Shown here piece after piece: positions 11,951-24,643 of a stretch of 64,000 nt of DNA. A model generated the notes under the pieces. It ran no database searches, was not told the origin of the DNA, and saw nothing but the letters and a program-made list of their open reading frames with translations. The translations under genes were made by a program, and so were the position numbers. Source of the stretch: Camelus bactrianus (Eukaryota; Chordata; Mammalia; Artiodactyla; Camelidae); contig NC_133569.1 of the NCBI RefSeq assembly GCF_048773025.1, positions 6,324,001 to 6,388,000 of the forward strand, in the 5' to 3' direction. The stretch's first letter is position 1. Each line of letters starts with the position of its first letter.

Positions 11951-14438
11951 TAGCTTGTTGGGAACACAAAGTTTCTCTACAGTTGCAAACTCCACTCCAT
12001 AAATATATATGGGGAGGTACTAGCTCCAACTCGGTTTTACAGTGAAAACTGCAGGAACTTCAAACCGGCACTAGGAAACAGACTGAGAAACCAGAGTAAA
12101 AGTTTCTCCTGCAACCCGTTCCATTTGTGCTAGATGAACGAACGTCTCTCCACATGCTCAGTTCTGAGAGATAATTGTGTGTGAAAGCCGTCCTTCACCT
12201 AGCTTGTTGGGAACACAAACTTTCTCTTCAGTTGCAAACTCCACTCCATACATATATATGGGGAAGTACTAGCTCCAACTCGGTTTTACAGTGAAAACTG
12301 CAGGAACTTCAAACCGACACTAGGAAACAGACTGAGAAATCAGAGTAAAAGTTTCTCCTGCAACCCGTTCCCTTTGTGCTAGATGAACGAACGTCTCTCC
12401 AAATGCTCAGTTCTGAGAGATAAGTGTGTGTGAAAGCCGTCCTTCACCTAGCTTGTTGGGAACACAAAGTATCTCTTCAGTTGCAAACCCCACTCCATAC
12501 ATATATATGGGGAGGAACTAGCTCCAACTCGGTTTTACAGTGAAAACTGCAGGAACTTCAAACCGGCACTAGGAAACAGACTGAGAAACCAGAGTAAAAG
12601 GTTCTCCTGCAACCCGTTCCTTTTGTGCTAGATGAACGAACGTCTCTCCACATGCTCAGTTCTGAGAGATAAGTGTGTGTGAAAGCCGTCCTTCACCTAG
12701 CTTGTTGGGAACACAAAGTTTCTCTTCAGTTGCAAACTCCACTCCATACATATATATGGGGAGGTACTAGCTCCAAATCGGTTTTACAGTGTAAACTGCA
12801 GGAACTTCAAACCGGCACTAGGAAACAGACTGAGAAACCAGAGTAAAAGTTTCTCCTGCAACCCGTTCCTTTTGTGCTAGATGAACGAACGTCTTTCCAC
12901 ATGCTCAGAACTGAGGGATAAGTGTGTGTGAAAGCCGTCCTTCACCTAGCTTGTTAGGAATACAAAGTTTCTCTTCAGTTGCAAACTCCACTACATACAT
13001 ATGTATGCGGAGGTACTAGCTCCAACTCGGTTTTATAGTGAAAACTGCAGGAACTTCAAACCGGCACTAGGAAACAGACTGAGAAACCAGAGTAAAAGTT
13101 TCTCCTGCAACCCGTTCCCTTTGTGCTAGATGAACGAACGTCTCTCCACATGCTCAATTCTGAGAGATAAGTGTGTGTGAAAGCCGTCCTTCACCAACTT
13201 GTTGGGAACACAAAGTTTCTCTTCAGTTGCAAACTCCACTCCATACACATATATGGGGAGGAACAAGCTCCAACTCGGTTTTACAGTGAAAACTGCAGTA
13301 ACTTCAAACCGGCACTAGGAAACAGACTGAGAAACCAGAGTAAAAGTTTCTCCTGCAACCCGTTCCCTTTGTGCTAGATGAAAGAACGTCTCTCCACATG
13401 CTCAGTTCTGAGAGATAAGTGTGTGTGAAAGCCGTCCTTTAACTAGCTTGTTGGGAACACATAGTTTCTCTTCAGTTGCAAACTCCAATCCATAAATATA
13501 TATGGGGAGGTACTAGCTCGAACTCGGTTTTACAGTGAAAACTGCAGGAATTTCAAACCGGCACTAGGAAACAGACTGAGAAACAAGAGTAAAAGTTTCT
13601 CCTGCAACCCGTTCCCTTTGTGCTAGATGAACGAACGTCTCTCCACATGCTCAGTTCTGAGAGATAAGTGTGTGTGAAAGCCGTCCTTCACCTAGCTTGT
13701 TGGGAACACAAAGTTTCTCTTCAGTTGCAAACTCCACTCCATACATATATATGGGGAGGTACTAGCTCCAAATCGGTTTTACAGTGAAAACTGCAGGAAC
13801 TTCTAACCGACACTAGGAAACAGACTGAGAAACCAGAGTTAAAGTTTCTCCTGCAACCCGTTCCCTTTGTGCTAGATGAACGAACGTCTCTCCACATGCT
13901 CAGTTCTGAGAGATAAATGTGTGTGAAAGCCGTCCTTCACCTAGCTTGTTGGGAACACAAAGTTCTCTTCAGTTGCAAACTCCAATCCATACATATATAT
14001 GGGGAGGAACTAGCTCCAACTCGGTTTTACAGTGAAAACTGCAGGAACTTCAAACCGGCACTAGGAAACAGTCTGAGAAACCAGAGTAAAAGTTTCTCCT
14101 GCAACCCTTTCCCTTTGTGCTAGATGAACGAACGTCTCTCCACATGCTCTGTTCTGAGAGATAAGTGTGTGTGAAAGCCGTCATTCACCTAGCTTGTTGG
14201 GAACACAAACTTTCTCTTCAGTTGCAAACTCCACTCGATACATATATAGGGGGAGGTACTAGCTCCAACTCGGTTTTACAGTGAAAACTGCAGGAACTTC
14301 AAACCGGCACTAGGAAACAGACTGAGAAACCAGAGTAAAAGTTTCTCCTGCAAACCGTTCTGTTTGTTTTAGATGAACGAACGTCTCTCCATATGCTCAG
14401 TTCTGAGAGATAATTGTGTGTGAAAGCCGTCCTTCACC
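11951..14438 (+). repeat. Loosely ordered satellite monomers
   Basis: Ten monomers without a clean multimer. A b-like monomer (acaaactttc, cgacac) lies near 12202, followed by a g-like one (aagtatctc, ggaac, ccttttgtgc) near 12452. An a-like monomer (ctcgata, gtttgttttag, gataattg) lies near 14190, immediately before the b-like unit of the next block. Nothing other than satellite is visible. Confidence 0.8.
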
Positions 14439-15433
14439 TAGCTTGTTGGGAACACAAACTTTCTCTTCAGTTGCAAATTCCACTCCATACATATATATGG
14501 GGAGGTACTAGCTCCAACACGGTTTTACAGTGAAAACTGCAGGAACTTCATACCGACACTAGGAAACAGACTGAGAAAACAGATTTATAGTTTCTCCTGC
14601 AACCCGTTCCCTTTGTGCTAGATGAACGAACGTCTCTCCACAGGCTCAGTTCTGAGAGATAAGTGTGTGTGAAAGCCGTCCTTCACCTAGCTTGTTGGGA
14701 ACACAAAGTTTCTTTTCAGTTTCAAACAACAGTCCATACAGATATATGGGGAGCTACTAGCTCCAACTCGGTTTTACAGTGAAAACTGCAGGAACTTCAA
14801 ACCGGCACTAGGAAACAGACTGCGAAACCAGAGTAAAAGTTTCTCCTGCAAACCGTTCCGTTTGTGCTAGATGAACGAACGTCTCTCCACATGCTCAGTT
14901 CTGATATATAAGTGTGTGTGAAAGCCGTCCTTCACCTAGCTTGTTGGGAACACAAACTTTCTCTTCAGTTGCAAATTCCACTCCATAAATATATATGGGG
15001 AGGTACTAGCTCCAACACGGTTTTACAGTGAAAACTGCAGGAACTTCATACCGACACTAGGAAACAGACTGAGAAAACAGATTTTTAGTTTCTCCTGCAA
15101 CCCGTTCCCTTTGTGCTAGATGAACGAACGTCTCTCCACAGGCTCAGTTCTGAGAGATAAGTGTGTGTGAAAGCCGTCCTTCACCTAGCTTGTTGGGAAC
15201 ACAAAGTTTCTTTTCAGTTTCAAACAACAGTCCATAAGATATATGGGGAGGTACTAGCTCCAACTCGGTTTTACAGTGAAAACTGCAGGAACTTCAAACC
15301 GGCACTAGGAAACAGACTGCGAAACCAGAGTAAAAGTTTCTCCTGCAAACCGTTCCGTTTGTGCTAGATGAACGAACGTCTCTCCACATGCTCAGTTCTG
15401 ATATATAAGTGTGTGTGAAAGCCGACCTTCACC
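14439..15433 (+). repeat. Two-copy dimer duplication (498 + 497 bp)
   Basis: Units 14439-14936 and 14937-15433 share rare variants. In the first monomer these are caaattcc, ccaacacgg, cataccgacac and gaaaacagattt; in the second, tcttttcagtttcaaac, gactgcgaaacc and ctgatatataag. The second unit lacks one base in the AT-rich block (ccataagat versus ccatacagat). Few other differences are seen, so the duplication is recent relative to monomer divergence. Confidence 0.9.
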
Positions 15434-17176
15434 TAGCTTGTTAGGAATACAAAGTTTCTCTTCAGTTGCAAACTCCAATCCATACCTATATATGCGGAGG
15501 TACTAGCTCCAACTCGGTTTTATAGTGAAAACTACAGGAACTTCAAACCGGCACTAGGAAACAGACTGAGAAACCAGAGTAAAAGTTTCTCCTGCAACCC
15601 GTTCCCTTTGTGCTAGATGAACGAACGTCTCTCCACATGCTCAGTTCTGAGAGATAAGTGTGTGTGAAAGCCGTCCTTCACCTAGCTTGTTGGGAACACA
15701 AAGTTTCTCTTCAGTTGCAAACTCCACTCCATACATATATATGGGGAGGAACTAGCACCAACTTGGTTCTACAGTGAAAACTGCAGGAACTTCAAACCGG
15801 CACTAGCAAACAGACTGAGAAACCAGAGTAAAAGTTTCTCCTGCAAACCGTTCCCGTTGTGCTAGATGAACGAACGTCTCTCCACATGCTCAGTTCTGAG
15901 AGATAAGTGTGTGTGAAAGCCGTCCTTCACCTAGCTTGTTGGGAACACAAAGTTTCTCTTCAGTTGCAAACCCCACTCCATACATATATATGGGGAGGTA
16001 CTACCTCCAACTCGGTTTTACAGTGAAAACTGCAGGAACTTCAAACCGGCACTAGGAAACAGACTGAGAAACCATAGTAAAAGTTTCTCCTGCAACCCGT
16101 TCCCTTTGTGCTAGATGAACGAACGTCTCTCCACATGCTCAGTTCTGAGAGATAAGTGTGTGTGAAAGCCGTTCTTCACCTAGCTTGTTAGGAATACAAA
16201 GTTTCTCTTCAGTTGCAAACTCCACTCCATACATATATATACGGAGGTACTAGCTCCGACTCGGTTTTATAGTGAAAACTGCAGGAACTTCAAACCGGCA
16301 CTAGGAAACAGACTGAGAAACCAGAGTAAAAGTTTCTCCTGCAACCCGTTCCCTTTGTGCTAGATGAATGAACTACATTCCACATGCTCAGTTCTGAGAG
16401 ATAAGTGTGTGTGAAAGCCGTTCTTCACCTAGCTTTTTAGGAATACAAAGTTTCTCTTCAGTTGCAAACTCCACTCCATACATATATATACGGAGGTACT
16501 AGCTCCAACTCGGTTTTATAGTGAAAACTGCAGGAACTTCAAACCGGCACTAGGAAACAGACTGAGAAACCAGAGTAAAAGTTTCTCCTGCAACCCGTTC
16601 CCTTTGTGCTAGATGAACGAACGTCTCTCCACATGCTCAGTTCTGAGAGATAAGTGTGTGTGAAAGCCGTCCTTCACCTAGCTTGTTGGGAACACAAAGT
16701 TTCTCTTCAGTTGCAAACTCCACTCCATACATATATATGGGGAGGAAAAAGCTCTAACTCGGATTTACAGTGAAAACTGCAGGAACTTCAAACTGGCACT
16801 AGGAAACAGACTGCGAAACCAGAGTAAAAGTTTCTCCTGCAACCCGTTCCCTTTGTGCTAGATGAACGAACGTCTCTCCACATGCTCAGTTCTGAGAGAT
16901 AACTGTGTGTGAAAGCGGTCCTTCACCTAGCTTGTTGGGAACACAAAGTTTCTCTTCAGTTGCAAACTCCACTCCATACATATATATGGGGAGGAACTAG
17001 CTCCAACTCGGTTTTACAGTGAAAACTGCAGGAACTTCAAACAGGCACTAGGAAACAGACTGAGAAACCAGAGTAAAAGTTTCTCCTGCAACCCTTTCCC
17101 TTTGTGATACATGAACGAACGTCTCTCCACATGCTCAGTTCTGAGAGATAATTGTGTGTGAAAGCCGTTCTTCACC
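15434..17176 (+). repeat. Loosely ordered monomers with d-e and f-type units
   Basis: Seven monomers. Subtype d (gccgacc, ggaatac, gcggagg, actacagg) at 15434 is followed by e (ggaac, ttctacag) near 15682 and a c-like unit (tactacctcc). Two f-like units follow (gttcttcac, ggaatac, tacggagg, ttttatag) near 16182 and 16431. The d-e neighbour order matches that inside the HOR at 3487-11950. Confidence 0.8.
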
Positions 17177-18171
17177 TAGCTTGTTAGGAATACAAAGTTT
17201 CTCTTCAGTTGCAAACTCCACTCCATACATATATATGCGGAGGTACTAACTCCAACTCGGTTTTATAGTGAAAACTGCAGGAACTTCAAACCGGCACTAG
17301 GAAACAGACTGAGAAACCAGAGTAAAAGTTTCTCCTGCAAACCGTTCCTTTGTGCTAGATGAACAAACGTCTCTCCACATGCTCAGTTCTGAGAGATAAG
17401 TGTGTGTGAAAGCCGTCCTTCACCTAGCTTGTTTTGAACACAAAGTTTCTCTTCAGTTGCAAACTCCACTCCATACACATATATGGGGGGGAACAAGCTC
17501 CAACTCGGTTTTACAGTGAAAACTGCAGGAACTTCAAACCGGCACTAGGAAACAGACTGAGAAACCAGAGTAAAAGTTTCTCCTGCAACCCGTTCCCTTT
17601 GTGCTAGATGAACGAACGTCTCTCCACATGCTCAGTTCTGAGAGATAAGTGTGTGTGAAAGCCGTCCTTCACCTAGCTTGTTGGGAACACAAAGTTTCTC
17701 TTAAGTTGCAAACTCCACACCATACATATATATGCGGAGGTACTAGCTCCTACTCGGTTTTATAGTGAAAACTGCAGGAACTTCAAACCGGCACTAGGAA
17801 AGAGACTGAGAAACCAGAGTAAAAGTTTCTCCTGCAAACCGTTCCCTTTGTGCTAGATGAACGAACGTCTCTCCACATGCTCAGTTCTGAGAGATAAGTG
17901 TGTGTGAAAGCCGTCCTTCACCTAGCTTGTTGGGAACACAAAGTTTCTCTTCAGTTGCAAACTCCACTCCATACACATATATGGGGGGGAACAAGCTCCA
18001 ACTCGGTTTTACAGTGAAAACTGCAGGAACTTCAAAACGGCACTAGGAAACAGACTGAGAAACCAGAGTAAAAGTTTCTCCTGCAACCCGTTCCCTTTGT
18101 GCTAGATGAACGAACGTCTCTCCACATGCTCAGTTCTGAGAGATAAGTGTGTGTGAAAGCCGTCCTTCAAC
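17177..18171 (+). repeat. Two-copy dimer duplication (497 + 498 bp)
   Basis: Units 17177-17673 and 17674-18171 each pair a gcggagg/ttttatag monomer with a cacatatatg monomer that carries an unusual run of seven G followed by aacaagctcc. The G runs start at about 17485 and 17983, exactly two monomers apart. The first monomers differ more (ggaatac versus ggaacac), suggesting exchange with a neighbour. Confidence 0.85.
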
Positions 18172-18918
18172 TAGCTTGTTGGGAACACCAAGTTTCTCTT
18201 CAGTTGCAAACTCCACTCCATACATATATATGGGGAGGGACTAGCTCCAACTCGGTTTTACAGTGAAAACTGCAGGAACTTCAAACCGGCACTAGGAAAC
18301 AGACTGAGAAACCAAAGTAAAAGTTTCTCCTGCAACCCGTTCCCTTTGTGCTAGATGAACGAACGTCTCTCCACATGCTCAGTTCTGAGAGATAAGTGTG
18401 TGTGAAAGCCGTCCTTCACCTAGCTTGTTGGGAACACAAAGTTTCTCTTCAGTTGCAATCTCCACTCCATACATATATATGGGGAGGTACTAGCTCCAAC
18501 TCTGTTTTACAGTGAAAACTGCAGGAACTTCAAACCGGCACTAGGAAACAGACTGAGAAACCAGAGTAAAAGTTTCTCCTGCAAACCGTTCCGTTTGTTT
18601 TAGATGAACGAACGTCTCTCCACATGCTCAGTTCTGAGAGATAATTGTGTGTGAAAGCCGTCCTTCACCTAGCTTGTTGGGAACACAAACTTTCTCTTCA
18701 GTTGCAAACTCCACTCCATACATATATATGGGGAGGTACTAGCTCCAACTCGGTTTTACAGTGAAAACTGCAGGAAAATAAAACCGACACTAGGAAACAG
18801 ACTGAGAAACCAGAGTTAAAGTTTCTCCTGCAACCCGTTCCCTTTGTGCTAGATGAACGAACGTCTCTCCACATGCTCAGTTCTGAGAGATAAGTGTGTG
18901 TGAAAGCCGTCCTTCACC
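18172..18918 (+). repeat. Three monomers ending in an a-b pair
   Basis: The monomer at 18421 has gcaaaccgttccg, tttgttttag and gataattg (subtype a, though with ctccata). The next, at 18670, has acaaactttc and ggaaaataaaaccgacac (subtype b). The latter is a one-base variant of the rare aaaatcaaaccgacac mark of the HOR at 3487-11950. With the following c, d and e units this recreates the order a-b-c-d-e at 18421-19664. Confidence 0.82.
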
Positions 18919-21158
18919 TAGCTTGTTGGGAACACAAAGTTTCTCTTCAGTTGCAAACCCCACTCCATAAATATATATGGGGAGGTACTACTTCCAACTC
19001 GGTTTTACAGTGAAAACTGCAGGAACTTCAAACCGGCACTAGGAAACAGACTGAGAAACCAGAGTAAAGTTTCTCCTGCAACCCGTTCCCTTTGTGCTAG
19101 ATGAACGAACGTCTCTCCACATGCTCAGTTCTGAGAGATAAGTGTGTGTGAAAGCCGACCTTCACCTAGCTTGTTTGGAACACAAAATTTCTCTTCAGTT
19201 GCAAACTCCACTCCATACATATATATGCGGAGGTACTAGCTCCAAATCGGTTTTATAGTGAAAACTACAGGAACTTCAACCCGGCACTAGGAAACAGACT
19301 GAGAAACCAGAGTAAAAGGTTCTCCTGCAACCCGTTCCCTTTGTGCTAGATGAACGAACGTCTCTCCACATGCTCAGTTCTGAGAGATAATTGTGTGTGA
19401 AAGCCGTCCTTCAACTAGCTTGTTGGGAACACAAAGTTTCTCTTCAGTTGCAATCTCCACTCCATACATATATATGGGGAGGAACTAGCTCCAACTCGTT
19501 TCTACAGTGAAAACTGCAGGAACTTCAAACCGGCACTAGGAAACAGACTGAGAAACCAGAGTAAAAGTTTCTCCTGCAACCCGTTCCCTTTGTGCTAGAT
19601 GAACGAACGTCTCTCCACATCCTCAGTTCTGAGAGATATGTGTGTGTGAAAGCCGTCCTTCACCTAGCTTGTTGGGAACACAAAGTTTCTCTTCAGTTGC
19701 AAACTCCACTCCATACATATATATGGGGAGGTACTAGCTCCAACTCGGTTTTACAGTGAAAACTGCAGGAACTTCAAACCGGCACTAGGAAACAGACTGA
19801 GAAACCAGAGTAAAAGTTTCTCCTGCAACCCGTTCCCTTTGTGCTAGATGGACGAACGTCTCTCCTCATGCTCAGTTCTGAGAGATAAGTGTGTGTGAAA
19901 GCCGTCCTTCAACTAGCTTGTTGGGAACACAAAGTTTCTCTTCAGTTGCAATCTCCACTCCATACATATATATGGGGAGGAACTAGCTCCAACTCGTTTC
20001 TACAGTGAAAACTGCAGGAACTTCAAACCGGCACTAGGAAACAGACTGAGAAACCAGAGTAAAAGTTTCTCCTGCAACCCGTTCCCTTTGTGCTAGATGA
20101 ACGAACGTCTCTCCACATCCTCAGTTCTGAGAGATATGTGTGTGTGAAAGCCGTCCTTCACCTAGCTTGTTGGGAACACAAAGTTTCTCTTCAGTTGCAA
20201 ACTCCAATCCATACATATATATGGGGAGGTACTAGCTCCAACTCGGTTTTACAGTGAAAACTGCAGGAACTTCAAACCGGCACTAGGAAACAGACTGAGA
20301 AACCAAAGTAAAAGTTTCTCCTGCAACCCGTTCCCTTTGTGCTAGATGGACGAACGTCTCTCCTCATGCTCAGTTCTGAGAGATAAGTGTGTGTGAAAGC
20401 CGTCCTTCAACTAGCTTGTTGGGAACACAAAGTTTCTCTTCAGTTGCAATCTCCACTCCATACATATATATGGGGAGGAACTAGCTCCAACTCGTTTCTA
20501 CAGTGAAAACTGCAGGAACTTCAAACCGGCACTAGGAAACAGACTGAGAAACCAGAGTAAAAGTTTCTCCTGCAACCCGTTCCCTTTGTGCTAGATGAAC
20601 GAACGTCTCTCCACATCCTCAGTTCTGAGAGATATGTGTGTGTGAAAGCCGTCCTTCACCTAGCTTGTTGGGAACACAAAGTTTCTCTTCAGTTGCAAAC
20701 TCCACTCCATACATATATATGGGGAGGTACTAGCTCCAACTCGGTTTTACAGTGAAAACTGCAGGAACTTCAAACCGGCACTAGGAAACAGACTGAGAAA
20801 CCAGAGTAAAAGTTTCTCCTGCAACCCGTTCCCTTTGTGCTAGATGGACGAACGTCTCTCCTCATGCTCAGTTCTGAGAGATAAGTGTGTGTGAAAGCCG
20901 TCCTTCAACTAGCTTGTTGGGAACACAAAGTTTCTCTTCAGTTGCAATCTCCACTCCATACATTTATATGGGGAGGAACTAGCTCCAACTCGGTTCTACA
21001 GTGAAAACTGCAGGAACTTCAAACGGGCACTAGGAAACAGACTGAGAAACCAGAGTAAAAGTTTCTCCTGCAACCCGTTCCCTTTGTGCTAGATGAACGA
21101 ACGTCTCTCCTCATGCTCAGTTCTGAGAGATAAGTGTGTGTGAAAGCCGTCCTTCACC
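18919..21158 (+). repeat. Nine-monomer unit c-d-(P-Q)x3-P', copy 1
   Basis: It starts with c (caaaccccactcc, tactacttcc) and d (tttggaac, gcggagg, actacagg). Three P-Q dimers follow, then a variant P' (catttatatgg, aaacgggcac). The same frame with only one P-Q dimer follows at 21159. The two starts are 2240 bp apart, nine monomers. A shared one-base loss (gagtaaagtttc) in the first monomer links the two copies. Confidence 0.9.
19416..20909 (+). repeat. Expanded P-Q dimer, three copies of 498 bp
   Basis: Starts fall at 19416, 19914 and 20412. P carries caactagc, gcaatctcc, ctcgtttctac and catcctcag; Q carries ggtactagc, gatggacg and tctcctcatg. The copies are nearly identical by eye, with private changes such as ccaatcc and ccaaag in the second Q. 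This is the shortest multimer in the window with more than two copies. Confidence 0.93.
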
Positions 21159-22402
21159 TAGCTTGTTGGGAACACAAAGTTTCTCTTCAGTTGCAAACCC
21201 CACTCCATAAATATATATGGGGAGGTACTACCTCCAACTCGGTTTTACAGTGAAAACTGCAGGAACTTCAAACCGGCACTAGGAAACAGACTGAGAAACC
21301 AGAGTAAAGTTTCTCCTGCAACCCGTTCCCTTTGTGCTAGATGAACGAACGTCTCTCCACATGCTCAGTTCTGAGAGATAAGTGTGTGTGAAAGCCGACC
21401 TTCACCTAGCTTGTTTGGAACACAAAATTTCTCTTCAGTTGCAAACTCCACTCCATACATATATATGCGGAGGTACTAGCTCCAAATCGGTTTTATAGTG
21501 AAAATTACAGGAACTTCAAACCGGCACTAGGAAACAGACTGAGAAACCAGAGTAAAAGGTTCTCCTGCAACCCGTTCCCTTTGTGCTAGATGAACGAACG
21601 TCTCTCCACATGCTCAGTTCTGAGAGATAATTGTGTGTGAAAGCCGTCCTTCAACTAGCTTGTTGGGAACACAAAGTTTCTCTTCAGTTGCAATCTCCAC
21701 TCCATACATATATATGGGGAGGAACTAGCTCCAACTCGTTTCTACAGTGAAAACTGCAGGAACTTCAAACCGGCACTAGGAAACAGACTGAGAAACCAGA
21801 GTAAAAGTTTCTCCTGCAACCCGTTCCCTTTGTGCTAGATGAACGAACGTCTCTCCACATCCTCAGTTCTGAGAGATATGTGTGTGTGAAAGCCGTCCTT
21901 CACCTAGCTTGTTGGGAACACAAAGTTTCTCTTCAGTTGCAAACTCCACTCCATACATATATATGGGGAGGTACTAGCTCCAACTCGGTTTTACAGTGAA
22001 AACTGCAGGAACTTCAAACCGGCACTAGGAAACAGACTGAGAAACCAGAGTAAAAGTTTCTCCTGCAACCCGTTCCCTTTGTGCTAGATGGACGAACGTC
22101 TCTCCTCATGCTCAGTTCTGAGAGATAAGTGTGTGTGAAAGCCGTCCTTCAACTAGCTTGTTGGGAACACAAAGTTTCTCTTCAGTTGCAATCTCCACTC
22201 CATACATTTATATGGGGAGGAACTAGCTCCAACTCGGTTCTACAGTGAAAACTGCAGGAACTTCAAACGGGCACTAGGAAACAGACTGAGAAACCAGAGT
22301 AATAGTTTCTCCTGCAACCCGTTCCCTTTGTGCTAGTTGAACGAACGTCTCTCCTCATGCTCAGTTCTGAGAGATAAGTGTGTGTGAAAGCCGTCCTTCA
22401 CC
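21159..22402 (+). repeat. Five-monomer unit c-d-P-Q-P', copy 2
   Basis: This repeats the flanks of the nine-monomer copy to its left but holds only one P-Q dimer, a difference of exactly two dimers. The c and d units share rare variants with the first copy (ccataaatat, gagtaaag, cacaaaattt, ccaaatcgg). Its last monomer (22154-22402) is also the first monomer of the 10-monomer duplication to the right. Confidence 0.9.
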
Positions 22403-24643
22403 TAGCTTGTTAGGAATACAAAGTTTCTCTTCAGTTGCAAACTCCACTCGATACATATATATGGGGAGGTACTAGCTCCAACTCGGTTTTACAGTGAAAA
22501 CTGCAGGAACTTCAAACCGGCACTAGGAAACAGACTGAGAAACCAGAGTAAAAGTTTCTCCTGCAACCCGTTCCCTTTGTGCTAGATGAACGAACATCTC
22601 TCCACATGCTCAGTTCTGAGAGATAAGTGTGTGTGAAAGCCGTCCTTCACCTAGCTTGTTAGGAATACAAAGTTTCTCTTCAGTTGCAAACTCCACTCCA
22701 TACATATATATGCGGGGGTACTAGCTCCAACTCGGTTTTATAGTGAAAACTGCAGGAAATTCAAACCGGCACTAGGAAACAGACTAAGAAACCAGAGTAA
22801 AAGTTTCTCCTGCAACCCGTTCCCTTTGTGCTAGATGAACGAACGTCTCTCCACATGCTCAGTTCTGAGAGATAAGTGTGTGTGAAAGCCGTCCTTCACC
22901 TAGCTTGTTGGGAACACAAAGATTGTCTGCAGTTGCAAACTTCACTCCATACACATATATGGGGAGGAACAAGCTACAACTCGGTTTTACAGTGAAAACT
23001 GCAGGAACTTCAAACCGGCACTAGGAAACAGACTGAGAAACCAGAGTAAAAGTTTCCCCTGCAACCCGTTCCCTTTGTGCTAGATGAACGAACGTCTCTC
23101 CACTTGCTCATTTCTGAGAGATAAGTGTGTGTGAAAGCCGTCCTTCACCTTGCTTGTTGGGAACACAAAGTTTCTCTTCAGTTGCAAACTCCACTCCATA
23201 AATATATATGGGGAGGTACTAGCTCCAACTCGGTTTTACAGTGAAAACTGCAGGAACTTCAAACCGGCACTAGGAAACAGACTGAGAAACCAGAGTAAAA
23301 GTTTCTCCTGCAACCCGTTCCCCTTGTGCTAGATGAACGAACGTCTCTCCACATGCTCAGTTCTGAGAGATAATTGTGTGTGAAAGCCGTCCTTCACCTA
23401 GCTTGTTGGGAACACAAACTTTCTCTTCTGTTGCAAACACCACTCCATACATATATATGGGGAGGTACTAGCTCCAACTCGGTTTTACAGTGAAAACTGC
23501 AGGAACTTCAAACCGGCACTAGGAAACAGACTGAGAACCCGGAGTAAAAGTTTCTCCTGCAACCCGTTCCCTTTGTGCTAGATAAACGAACGTCTCTCCA
23601 CATGCTCAGTTCTGAGAGATAAGTGTGTGTGAAAGCCGACCTTCACCTAGCTTGTTAGGAATACAAAGATTCTCTTCAGTAGCAAACTCCACTCCATTCA
23701 TATACATGCGGAGGTACTAGCTCCAACTCGGTTTTATAGTGAAAACTACAGGAACTTCAAATCGGCACTAGGAAACAGACTGAGAAACCAGAGTAAAAGG
23801 TTCTCCTGCAACCCGTTCCCTTTGTGCTAGATGAACGAACGTCTCTCCACATGCTCAGTTCTGAGAGATAAGTGTTTGTGAAAGCCGTCCTTCACATAGC
23901 TTGTTGGGAACACAAAGTTTCTCTTCAGTTGCAAACTCCACTCCATACATATATATGGGGAGGAACTAGCTCCAACTCGGTTCTACAGTGAAAACAGCAG
24001 GAACTTCAAACCGGCACTAGTAAACAGACTGAGAAACCAGAGTAAAAGTTTCTCCTGCAACCCGTTCCCTTTGTGCTAGATGAACGAACGTCTCTCCACA
24101 TGCTCAGTTCTGAGAGATAAGTGTGTGTGAAAGCCGTCCTTCACCTAGCTTGTAGGGAACACAAAGTTTCTCTTCAGTTGCAAACTCCACTCCTTACATA
24201 TTTATGGGGAGGTACTAGCACCAACTCGGTTTTACAGTGAAAACTGCAGGAACTTCAAACCGACACATGGAAACAGACTGAGAGACCAGAGTAAAAGGTT
24301 CTACTGCAACCCGTTCCCTTTGTGCTAGATGAACGAACGACCCTCCACATGCTCAGTTCTGAGAGATAAGTGTGTTTGAAAGCCGTTCTTCACTTATCTT
24401 GTTAGGAATACAAAGTTTCTCTTCAGTTGCAAACTCCACTCCATACATATATATACGGAGGTACTAGCTCCAACTCGGTTTTATAGTGAAAACTGCAGGA
24501 ACTTCAAACCGGCACTAGGAAACAGACTGAGAAACCAGAGTAATAGTTTCTCCTGCAACCCGTTCCCTTTGTGCTAGATGAACGAACGTCTCTCCACATG
24601 CTCAGTTCTGAGAGATAAGTGTTTGTGAAAGCCGTACTTCACC
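22154..24643 (+). repeat. 10-monomer HOR (2490 bp), copy 1
   Basis: It opens with the P' variant (gcaatctcc, catttatatgg, aaacgggcac, gctagttgaac). Ten monomers follow with private marks: cgggggtac, gattgtctgcag, cacttgctc, cttctgttgc with gagaacccgg, catacatgcgg, aaaacagcagg, cgacacatgg and cttatcttg. Every mark recurs exactly 2490 bp later. The monomer at 23897 is subtype e and the one at 24395 subtype f. Confidence 0.95.

Noticed and set aside
17485-17491. G-quadruplex seed (run of seven G)
   Set aside because: There is only one G run per monomer with no further closely spaced G tracts, so an intramolecular quadruplex is not supported.
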